NCBI GenBank assembly: GCA_900552775.1
Contig: USAP01000091.1
Coordinates: 1-6,556 of the forward strand
DNA from: an uncultured Eubacteriales bacterium
GTDB taxonomy: Bacteria > Bacillota > Clostridia > UMGS1883 > UMGS1540
Length of the DNA: 6,556 nucleotides
Reading direction: 5' to 3'
Position 1 is the first letter of the stretch. Every line of letters begins with the position of its first letter. Shown here one piece after another: positions 1 to 5,511 of the stretch. Position numbers and translations under genes: made by a program. The notes below the pieces were generated by a model that was given only the letters and a program-made list of their open reading frames with translations, had not been told where the DNA came from and did no database searches.

Positions 1-153
1 GGCAGAATGGGCATACCGTGCAGAGAGCGCGGCGTATCGGTCATGAGCATTGTGCTTGACGCACCGGATGATATCATAAATTCCGTCTCGGGCAGAATAG
101 GAATGCTCCCCGATGTTTCCGCAAAAACCATTTATTCAAAAATATCAGACTGA
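1..153 (+). CDS. TM1266-type iron-only hydrogenase system regulator, C-terminal part
   Basis: This is the last 50 codons of a gene that begins before the window, read in frame 1 and ending in TGA. The visible protein has the signature of the small TM1266 family: a GIPCRERGVSVMSIVLDA stretch, then a segment with SGRIGMLPDVSAKTIYSK. Family members are about 80 residues long with a ferredoxin-like (ACT/NikR-C-like) fold, so roughly 30 residues are probably missing. They are annotated as putative regulators because they recur beside [FeFe]-hydrogenase maturation genes; their ligand and mechanism are not established. The gene directly precedes hydG here, 13 nt apart, which fits the family's usual neighbourhood and supports co-transcription. 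No DNA-binding domain is visible in this part, and the short family length leaves little room for one. The identification rests on remembered family sequence, strengthened by context. Confidence 0.85.
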   Translation, partial: GRMGIPCRERGVSVMSIVLDAPDDIINSVSGRIGMLPDVSAKTIYSKISD

Positions 154-158
154 AAGGA
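153..158 (+). promoter_or_regulatory. Shine-Dalgarno site fixing the hydG start
   Basis: AAAGGA lies 8 nt before the ATG at 167 and overlaps the last base of the TGA of the upstream regulator gene. It decides the hydG start: the in-frame ATG at 113 would give 18 extra residues lying inside the regulator gene, and those residues do not resemble a HydG N-terminus. Confidence 0.75.
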
Positions 159-166
159 AAAAGCAT

Positions 167-1612
167 ATGGCAGTATATGATGCAAAATCGCTCAAAGCCG
201 ATGAATTTATAAATGACGGCGAAATACTCGAGACAATAAAATACGCGGAAAAAAACAAAAATAACGTAAAACTCATTGACGAAATACTCGAAAAAGCAAG
301 ACCCAAAAAAACCGGCGGCGGATATCACTGCGCCGGTCTTTCGCACAGGGAAGCCTCTGTGCTTCTGGCGTGCGAAATTCCCGAAAAGGTTGAAGAAATG
401 TATCGCCTTGCAAAAGAAATCAAGCTTGCGTTCTACGGCAACAGAATAGTTATGTTTGCCCCTCTCTATCTTTCTAATTACTGCGTAAACGGCTGTGTCT
501 ACTGTCCGTATCACATGAAAAACAAGCATATTCCGAGAAAAAAACTCACTCAGGATGAGGTTCGCGATGAGGTTATCGCTCTTCAGGACATGGGTCACAA
601 AAGACTTGCAATAGAATCCGGCGAAGACCCCGTAAATAACCCCATCGAATATATTCTCGAATGCATAAATACAATTTATTCCATAAAACACAAAAACGGT
701 GCGATACGCCGCGTAAACGTAAATATAGCCGCAACAACGGTTGAAAATTACAGAAAACTTAAAGAAGCCGGCATAGGTACATATATTCTTTTTCAGGAAA
801 CTTATCACAAAAAAAGTTATCTCGAGCTGCACCCGACAGGCCCCAAACATGACTACGATTACCACACGGAGGCTATGGACAGAGCAATGGAAGGCGGCAT
901 TGACGATGTGGGGCTCGGTGTTTTATTCGGTCTTGAAAAGTATAAATATGAATTTGCGGGGCTTTTGATGCACGCCGAACACCTTGAAGCGGTACACGGA
1001 GTCGGTCCTCACACAATAAGCGTGCCGAGAATAAAACGTGCTGACGATATAGATCCCGACGTATTTGACAACGGACTCAGCGACGATATATTCGAAAAAA
1101 TAATTGCCTGTATCAGAATTGCCGTGCCGTATACCGGCATGATAATATCAACAAGAGAAAGCAGCGCAGTACGCAAAAAAGCACTTGAACTCGGTATTTC
1201 TCAAATAAGCGGCGGTTCGAGAACATCTGTAGGCGGCTACACCGAGGAGGAGCGCCCCCACGACACGGAGCAGTTTGACGTTTCCGATCAGAGAACTTTA
1301 GACGATGTTGTATCATGGCTTATGAAACTCGGATATATTCCTTCGTTCTGCACCGCATGTTACAGAGAAGGCAGAACCGGAGACAGGTTTATGTCTCTTT
1401 GCAAAAACGGGCAGATTTTAAACTGCTGCCACCCGAACGCGCTTATTACGCTCGAAGAGTTTTTGCAGGATTATGCGTCCGATGAAACAAAAGAAACCGG
1501 AAACAAGCTTATAGAAAGCGAACTTCACAGAATACCGAACGAAAAAACAAGAGCTCTTGCGTCAGAATACGTAAAACGCGTCAAAAACGGCGAAAGAGAT
1601 TTCAGATTTTAG
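167..1612 (+). CDS. hydG: [FeFe]-hydrogenase H-cluster maturase HydG (radical SAM tyrosine lyase)
   Basis: HydG cleaves tyrosine by radical SAM chemistry into p-cresol and dehydroglycine, and turns the latter into CO and cyanide bound to iron, the synthon for the hydrogenase 2Fe subcluster. It acts in the cytosol. The 481-aa protein is close to the usual length. The radical SAM cluster motif CX3CX2C is present as C106, C110 and C113, inside a YCVNGCVYCPYH stretch. The C-terminal auxiliary cluster motif CX2CX22C, which separates HydG from its relative ThiH, is complete at C395, C398 and C421. A GVGPHT stretch places a histidine at 282, a candidate for the known histidine ligand of the extra 'dangler' iron, though I could not align it. 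Translation starts at the ATG at 167. The gene sits 13 nt after the TM1266-type gene and 11 nt before hydF, so the three probably share one mRNA. Both metal sites look functional. Confidence 0.97.
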   Translation: MAVYDAKSLKADEFINDGEILETIKYAEKNKNNVKLIDEILEKARPKKTGGGYHCAGLSHREASVLLACEIPEKVEEMYRLAKEIKLAFYGNRIVMFAPLYLSNYCVNGCVYCPYHMKNKHIPRKKLTQDEVRDEVIALQDMGHKRLAIESGEDPVNNPIEYILECINTIYSIKHKNGAIRRVNVNIAATTVENYRKLKEAGIGTYILFQETYHKKSYLELHPTGPKHDYDYHTEAMDRAMEGGIDDVGLGVLFGLEKYKYEFAGLLMHAEHLEAVHGVGPHTISVPRIKRADDIDPDVFDNGLSDDIFEKIIACIRIAVPYTGMIISTRESSAVRKKALELGISQISGGSRTSVGGYTEEERPHDTEQFDVSDQRTLDDVVSWLMKLGYIPSFCTACYREGRTGDRFMSLCKNGQILNCCHPNALITLEEFLQDYASDETKETGNKLIESELHRIPNEKTRALASEYVKRVKNGERDFRF

Positions 1613-1616
1613 GAGG
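1611..1616 (+). promoter_or_regulatory. Strong Shine-Dalgarno site of hydF
   Basis: AGGAGG shares its first two bases with the TAG stop of hydG and lies 7 nt before the hydF ATG at 1624. A ribosome ending on hydG therefore sits directly on the initiation signal for hydF, which fits coupled synthesis of the two maturases. Confidence 0.8.
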
Positions 1617-1623
1617 AACGCAA

Positions 1624-2781
1624 ATGGGACTTTCCGACACTCCCTCAGCTTCAAGACTGCATATAGGTATTTTCGGAAAACGAAACAGCGGCAAATCAAC
1701 GCTTATAAATAAACTCACATCGCAGGATATTGCAATCGTTTCCCCCGTTGCCGGAACCACAACGGACCCCGTGTATAAATCCATGGAAATACTGCCGCTG
1801 GGTCCCGTTATGCTTATCGACACACCGGGGCTTGACGACTGCGGGGCTTTGGGTGAAAAACGAATCAAAAAAACGCTCGATATCATAAAAAAATGCGATA
1901 TGGCAATAGTTTTATGCGTTGCCAAAGACGGCGTAACTCCGCTTGAATCCGATATAGAAGATCAGCTCAAAAAAAGAGGTGTTCCTTATATAACCGTTTT
2001 TAACAAAAGCGATGAATGCACGGAATTTAAAGACGGCAGGCTTTACATAAACGCCTCCGAAGGAAAAAACACCGACAAGGTTTTGGAAGCACTCGCGTCT
2101 TTAAAGCCTGCCCCGGAAAAGCCGTTGCTTTCGGGAACGGTTAACGAAGGAGACACCGTGATTCTTGTGATGCCGATGGACGAAGCCGCTCCGAAAGGAC
2201 GCATAATTCTCCCTCAGCAGCAGGTTTTGAGAGAAATTCTGGATTTAAAGGCACAGGCGCTCTGTACCGTACCGCAAAATCTTCCGGAAACCTTAAATTC
2301 TCTGAAAAAAGCTCCCGATCTTGTTATAACAGACAGCCAGGCATTTTCCGAAGTCTCCGCCGCACTGCCGGAAGATATACGCCTTACATCTTTTTCAATT
2401 TTATACGCAAAGAAAAAAGCTGATTTTGACGCATGCATTGCAGGTGCCGAAAAACTCGGTAAACTCAGAAGCAGCGACAAAATCTTAATTTCCGAAGGCT
2501 GCACGCACAAAAGGCAGTGCAACGACATAGGAACCGTAAAGCTGCCTAATATGATACGCAAATACACCGGAGAAAATCCTGCGTTTCAATTCACTTCGGG
2601 AACGGGCTTCCCGGAAAATTTGTCGGATTTTTCTCTGATTATCCACTGCGGAGCATGTATGCTTCGCGACAATGAGGTCAAAGCAAGATTTGCCGCCGCG
2701 AAAGAAGCGGGCGTTCCCATTACAAATTACGGAATAGCCATTGCTAAAATTACAGGGATTCTCGATCGCTGCGAATATTAA
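1624..2781 (+). CDS. hydF: [FeFe]-hydrogenase H-cluster maturation GTPase HydF
   Basis: HydF is the cytosolic scaffold that receives products of HydE and HydG, carries the 2Fe precursor and delivers it to apo-hydrogenase. The 385-aa protein is of normal family length. Its N-terminal TrmE/Era-like GTPase domain shows the P-loop GKRNSGKS (18-25), a switch I AGTTTD (43-48), the G3 motif DTPG (66-69), G4 NKSD (127-130) and a G5-like NAS (143-145). A middle dimerisation region follows, containing a PKGRIILPQQQVLREILD stretch. The C-terminal cluster-binding domain carries the family signature CxHx(44-53)HCxxC, here C293, H295, H341, C342 and C345 with 45 residues between the two histidines, so all known cluster ligands are present. 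It is translated from the ATG with an ideal ribosome binding site overlapping the hydG stop. It is the last maturation gene on this strand; hydE is not in the window. Confidence 0.97.
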   Translation: MGLSDTPSASRLHIGIFGKRNSGKSTLINKLTSQDIAIVSPVAGTTTDPVYKSMEILPLGPVMLIDTPGLDDCGALGEKRIKKTLDIIKKCDMAIVLCVAKDGVTPLESDIEDQLKKRGVPYITVFNKSDECTEFKDGRLYINASEGKNTDKVLEALASLKPAPEKPLLSGTVNEGDTVILVMPMDEAAPKGRIILPQQQVLREILDLKAQALCTVPQNLPETLNSLKKAPDLVITDSQAFSEVSAALPEDIRLTSFSILYAKKKADFDACIAGAEKLGKLRSSDKILISEGCTHKRQCNDIGTVKLPNMIRKYTGENPAFQFTSGTGFPENLSDFSLIIHCGACMLRDNEVKARFAAAKEAGVPITNYGIAIAKITGILDRCEY

Positions 2782-2829
2782 ACAAACCCGAAGCTTTAAA
2801 AGAATTTTTCACTGTTTTTTAATTTTTCC
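2782..2829. other. Short gap between hydF and the tRNA promoter, no terminator seen
   Basis: This 48-nt A+T-rich gap contains an AAGCTT palindrome and a run of six T residues, but no G+C-rich hairpin followed by a U tract. It therefore does not look like a terminator for the hyd transcript. Its T-rich right end may help the adjoining promoter. Confidence 0.5.
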
Positions 2830-2858
2830 TTGACATATGATAAAAATAATGTTATAAT
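2830..2858 (+). promoter_or_regulatory. Consensus sigma-A promoter of the tRNA-Pro gene
   Basis: A perfect -35 box TTGACA (2830-2835) and a perfect -10 box TATAAT (2853-2858) are separated by 17 nt, the optimum for the vegetative sigma factor. A T-rich stretch just upstream (about 2812-2827) could act as an UP element. Transcription would start near 2865, leaving a leader of about 14 nt before the tRNA. Such a strong promoter fits a stable RNA gene. It lies only 48 nt after the hydF stop. Confidence 0.85.
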
Positions 2859-2878
2859 TATAAAGCTGATGAAAAAAA

Positions 2879-2955
2879 CGGGAATTAGCGCAGTTTGGTA
2901 GCGCGCATCGTTCGGGACGATGAGGCCGCAGGTTCAAATCCTGTATTCCCGACCA
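2879..2955 (+). tRNA. tRNA-Pro (anticodon CGG)
   Basis: The 77-nt sequence folds into a full cloverleaf. The acceptor stem pairs CGGGAAT with ATTCCCG over seven pairs. The D stem pairs GCGC with GCGC around a loop containing GG. The anticodon stem pairs CATCG with CGATG around TTCGGGA, giving anticodon CGG at 2913-2915, which reads proline codon CCG. A five-base variable region follows, then a T arm of GCAGG/CCTGT around TTCAAAT. Bacterial proline identity features are present: a C1-G72 first pair, A73, and G35, G36 and G37. The CCA end is encoded (2953-2955). A strong promoter precedes it and a terminator follows 1 nt after CCA, so it can be expressed as a single-gene unit. Confidence 0.95.
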
Positions 2956-2956
2956 C

Positions 2957-2990
2957 AAACCGCTTGATTTCAAGCGGTTTTTTATTTTTT
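2957..2990 (+). terminator. Rho-independent terminator after tRNA-Pro
   Basis: An inverted repeat, AAACCGCTTG and CAAGCGGTTT around a 4-nt ATTT loop (2957-2980), forms a 10-bp stem. It runs into T residues on the plus strand: six at 2978-2983, then after one A six more at 2985-2990. It starts 1 nt after the encoded CCA. It is probably also the first effective stop for read-through from hydF. On the minus strand the same hairpin is followed by only three U residues, so it should be a weak terminator for the converging operon. Confidence 0.9.
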
Positions 2991-3007
2991 ATTTTACATC
3001 TTATAAG

Positions 3008-4408
3008 TTATCTGTTCAAATCTTTCACTTTCGCTTCACGCTCGGCAAAAATATTCGGAAAAGTTGTAAATATTACGGCAGCGGTTATAATGCCTGCCGC
3101 AAGATCCGCTATTCCCTCCGAAAGATAAACGCCTTTAAAACCCATAAAATGTGAAAACACAAAGCAAAGAGGAATAAGCAGAATAACTTTTCTTATTGTG
3201 GCGAGAAAAAGCGCCGACTTTGCCTGACCCAGCGCCACGTTTATATTTTGCAGCGTCATCTGCACAAAAAACATGATAGAGCCCATCAGAAACATCGGCC
3301 CGTATTTTTTGACAATTTCCGTAACCGATTCATCGGCGGCAAAAAGCTTTGCATACATTACCGGGTTTGCCACAGACACTCCCCAAGCGCAGATGCAGAA
3401 CGCAAATGCTATTAAAGTTGTGTACTTTATGCCTTTTCTGAGCCGCTCCGCGTTTCCTCTGCCGTAATTGAAGCTTACAAACGGCTGCAATCCGTTTCCG
3501 AGTCCGTTTAAAGGCATCATTATAAGCTGCAGTGCGCTCAGCATAACCGTAAGCGCTGCGGTATAGTCCTTGTTACCGCCCGTGGTGCGGTTTAAGCAGA
3601 TATTAAAAACAATCTGCACGGCGCACTCCGTAAGTGTCATGAAAAACGGCGTAAATCCCAAAGAAACAATACTCAGTACCACGGCACGCGAAAGACGCAT
3701 GTCGCTTTTTTTAAACTTAAATATACTCTTTTTTGAGAAAAAGAAAAGAGTTATAACGATGCACGAAACAAGCTGCGAGATTACCGTGGCAAGAGCCGAG
3801 CCGCGCACACCCATTCCGAGCGCAAATATAAAAATCGGATCCAGTACTATATTTATCACGGCGCCCGTCAAAACCGAGCCCATTGCAAAAAACGAATACC
3901 CCTGTGTCAGAATAAAAGGATTCAGCCCCTGAGCCAGCATCACAAAAACGGTGCCGTAAGCATAAATCCGCAAGTATGACGATGCATACTCAACGGCAGT
4001 CGGCGGACAGCCGAACAGCACCACAAGCGGTTTTGCAAAAATCGCCGTCAAAACTTCCGTTATAACACCTACCGTTACAAGCAAAACAAAAGCGTTATTG
4101 AATATTATGTTGGCTTCGCCGTCATTCCCTTCGCCGAGCTTTATTCCGGCGCGCGGAGAGCCGCCTATGCCTATAAGGCTTGAAAGCGCCTGGATAATAA
4201 GCGTTATCGGCAAAACAATTCCCAAAGCCGCCAAAGCCTCCGTGCCGGCGCCTTCTATACGCGCAACATACATTCTGTCAACAATATTATATAGGAAAGT
4301 AATAAGCTGTGCTATTATCGCGGGCACTGCCAAGCGGAATATAAGCGGCAGAATTTTCCCGTGCTCAAGCTGTGCTGTCATTGCTTCATCCGTTTTTTTG
4401 CGTTTCAT
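3008..4408 (-). CDS. MATE-family efflux transporter (MepA-like)
   Basis: The protein is predicted to be a 12-helix inner-membrane exporter that uses a Na+ or H+ gradient to expel cationic drugs or metabolites. The 466-aa length is normal for MATE proteins. It shows the family's two-half layout: hydrophobic helices throughout, and an N-terminal LYNIVDRMYVAR (39-50) and GSPRAGIKLGEG (83-94). Helix-linking INIVLDPIFIFALGMGVRGSA (185-205) is highly typical, and the second half has QPFVSFNYGRGNAERLR (308-324) and a QN...LGQAK region (387-397). The D190-P191 pair in the DPIF segment is conserved in MepA-like members. I chose the ATG at 4406-4408 because a GGAGG lies 6 nt upstream; this overlaps the QueT-like gene by 23 nt. 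A second start at 4379-4381 would begin 4 nt after that gene's stop, with only a weak GGA. The gene is last in a four-gene run. The substrate cannot be inferred. Confidence 0.93.
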   Translation of the reverse strand: MKRKKTDEAMTAQLEHGKILPLIFRLAVPAIIAQLITFLYNIVDRMYVARIEGAGTEALAALGIVLPITLIIQALSSLIGIGGSPRAGIKLGEGNDGEANIIFNNAFVLLVTVGVITEVLTAIFAKPLVVLFGCPPTAVEYASSYLRIYAYGTVFVMLAQGLNPFILTQGYSFFAMGSVLTGAVINIVLDPIFIFALGMGVRGSALATVISQLVSCIVITLFFFSKKSIFKFKKSDMRLSRAVVLSIVSLGFTPFFMTLTECAVQIVFNICLNRTTGGNKDYTAALTVMLSALQLIMMPLNGLGNGLQPFVSFNYGRGNAERLRKGIKYTTLIAFAFCICAWGVSVANPVMYAKLFAADESVTEIVKKYGPMFLMGSIMFFVQMTLQNINVALGQAKSALFLATIRKVILLIPLCFVFSHFMGFKGVYLSEGIADLAAGIITAAVIFTTFPNIFAEREAKVKDLNR

Positions 4409-4889
4409 TTTTATCCTCCGGCTTACCCATACGCTTTTTTATAAGATAATAAAGCGGAAGACCGGCTCCGTAACAAGCTACGGCTTCCCCTGCCGCAACG
4501 CTGATCATACAAAGCGGAACCGCCATGGAAGTATCGTTCATAAAAAGGCCGATATATCCGCCTACTATGACTCCGTTTAAAATAACCGGGAAAAGCATTG
4601 CGAGAGCCGGTTTTTTTCTTGTTTTGTATGTAAGCACCGCGGCAATAAGCGTGGCGGCAGTTCCGAAAACAATGTCTATAATACTCCCCGAATAAAGGTT
4701 TGCCAAAAGGCACCCCAGGGACACTCCCCATACGCCTTCGGGCCATATAAGGGGAAGCGCGCAGAGAGCCTCGCTCAGTCTGCACTGCACCGCGCCGAAG
4801 CTTATCGGCGCCAGCGCAAATGTTATAACAACATAAATTGCCGCCACAACACCCGAAAGTGCTGTCTTTTTAATAAAATTGTCTTTCAT
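4386..4889 (-). CDS. queT: QueT-like ECF transporter substrate-binding (S) component
   Basis: QueT proteins are small membrane S components that capture a queuosine precursor or related deazapurine and work with the shared energising module (EcfT and two ATPases), which is not encoded here. The 167-aa length is typical. The N-terminus has a basic start, a first hydrophobic helix (about residues 10-28) and then the family's hallmark PISFGAVQCRLSEAL (28-42). Several more hydrophobic helices follow, including the WGVSLGCLLANLYSG segment (about 54-68) and a helix over the PVILNGVIVGGYIGLF stretch. The C-terminus is charged (KKRMGKPEDKNETQKNG) and cytosolic in a usual S-component topology. The start is the ATG at 4887-4889, which shares one base with the upstream gene's stop (TAATG); no good ribosome binding site is visible, so it probably relies on coupled re-initiation. 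No preQ1 riboswitch is possible in the missing leader. Substrate is inferred from family only. Confidence 0.85.
   Translation of the reverse strand: MKDNFIKKTALSGVVAAIYVVITFALAPISFGAVQCRLSEALCALPLIWPEGVWGVSLGCLLANLYSGSIIDIVFGTAATLIAAVLTYKTRKKPALAMLFPVILNGVIVGGYIGLFMNDTSMAVPLCMISVAAGEAVACYGAGLPLYYLIKKRMGKPEDKNETQKNG
4415..4419 (-). promoter_or_regulatory. Shine-Dalgarno site of the MATE gene
   Basis: On the minus strand GGAGG lies 6 nt before the ATG at 4406-4408. It is inside the coding sequence of the upstream QueT-like gene. It supports the longer MATE start over the internal ATG nine codons later. Confidence 0.65.
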
Positions 4890-5497
4890 TATACTTCAAA
4901 TACCAGCTTTCCGAAAAATTCAGGCTTGTGAAAATTGATTTCGCAGCTTTCGATTTCATTCCACGAAGCATAGTGTTCCTGAGGCGTTTTGTCTCCGCAT
5001 TTGAAGAAATTACCGTAAAATCCGTCGGAAACATCAAAATCTCCGTAAATTTTTCTCAGAAATGAAAACGGAATTTTGTATTCCAGCGTCCATTTATCAC
5101 CTTTAAATTCATCGGGATTTTTGATTGAAGATTTCATTTCAAATATAGACGGATCCTGCTCAACGCGCTCTCTTCCCTCTCCCGTTTCTCCGAGACCGAG
5201 AAGCATTGTGCCCACGGCATTTGTCTCAAAATTCAAATATCTCTTATCTTTTGCCGGGCGCATAAAAAATTCGGCGCAGCTGTCCTGATACACGGGGTCG
5301 TGCATCTTTTTCGCGCGTATCGTCACGCTGTTTTCCTTCACCTCATATCTGATATAGAGGTTTTCGCCGTCGTAAAAAACCTTTGCCTCGGCGGGCGGTC
5401 CTGCCGGAAGCCATTTGTTGCTGTCTATTTTTGCGGGCTCTATCTCGTTCCACACATCGGGCGTATAGTTTCTTTTTTTAATAAAATATTCCTTCAT
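4889..5497 (-). CDS. Carbohydrate-binding family 9-like protein, cytosolic
   Basis: The 202-aa protein resembles stand-alone proteins with a family 9 carbohydrate-binding (CBM9/DOMON-like) beta-sandwich fold. Family-like segments in order are AEAKVFYDGENLYIRYEV (36-53, the opening strands), DPVYQDSCAEFFMRP (67-81), YLNFETNAVGTML (87-99), a WTLEYKIPFSFL stretch (136-147), GNFFKCGDKT (162-171), HYASWN (175-180) and the closing HKPEFFGKLVFEV (190-202). There is no signal peptide or membrane helix, and no catalytic domain, unlike CBM9 modules attached to secreted xylanases. It lies 12 nt after a glycosyltransferase and abuts the QueT-like gene, so it is almost certainly translated from the same mRNA. 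An AAGGAG 8 nt before the ATG fixes the start. Ligand and function are unknown; a role with the neighbouring glycosyltransferase is conjecture. Confidence 0.8.
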   Translation of the reverse strand: MKEYFIKKRNYTPDVWNEIEPAKIDSNKWLPAGPPAEAKVFYDGENLYIRYEVKENSVTIRAKKMHDPVYQDSCAEFFMRPAKDKRYLNFETNAVGTMLLGLGETGEGRERVEQDPSIFEMKSSIKNPDEFKGDKWTLEYKIPFSFLRKIYGDFDVSDGFYGNFFKCGDKTPQEHYASWNEIESCEINFHKPEFFGKLVFEV

Positions 5498-5505
5498 AAA
5501 ATTTT

Positions 5506-5511
5506 CTCCTT
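5506..5511 (-). promoter_or_regulatory. Shine-Dalgarno site of the CBM9-like gene
   Basis: On the minus strand AAGGAG sits 8 nt before the ATG at 5495-5497. Its first two A residues are part of the TAA stop codon (5510-5512) of the glycosyltransferase, a layout expected for translational coupling. Confidence 0.75.

Noticed and set aside
113..166. Upstream extension of hydG to the ATG at 113
   Set aside because: It lies within the TM1266-type gene in another frame, and the ATG at 167 has a well-placed ribosome binding site.
74..865. Long open frame on the minus strand opposite hydG (263 codons)
   Set aside because: The translation is rich in Phe, Tyr, Ile and Val without family resemblance, as expected from the complement of an A+T-rich gene. 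hydG on the other strand has every catalytic motif.
2790..2830. Possible terminator after hydF around the AAGCTT palindrome and T run
   Set aside because: The palindrome is only 6 bp with no loop, and the T run is not attached to a stable stem.
2895..3128. Plus-strand open frame across the tRNA, terminator and the end of the MATE gene
   Set aside because: It starts inside the tRNA and runs through a terminator, so it cannot be a sensible mRNA.
3570..4580. Plus-strand open frames opposite the MATE and QueT-like genes
   Set aside because: They are shadows of confidently identified minus-strand membrane protein genes and have no convincing ribosome binding site or family resemblance.
4423..4785. 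Second minus-strand frame inside the QueT-like gene
   Set aside because: Its Arg- and Ser-rich translation is a frame-shifted reading of queT, which itself carries the family motif.
4870..4910. Possible preQ1 riboswitch before the QueT-like gene
   Set aside because: There is no intergenic space, and this stretch encodes the C-terminus of the CBM9-like protein.
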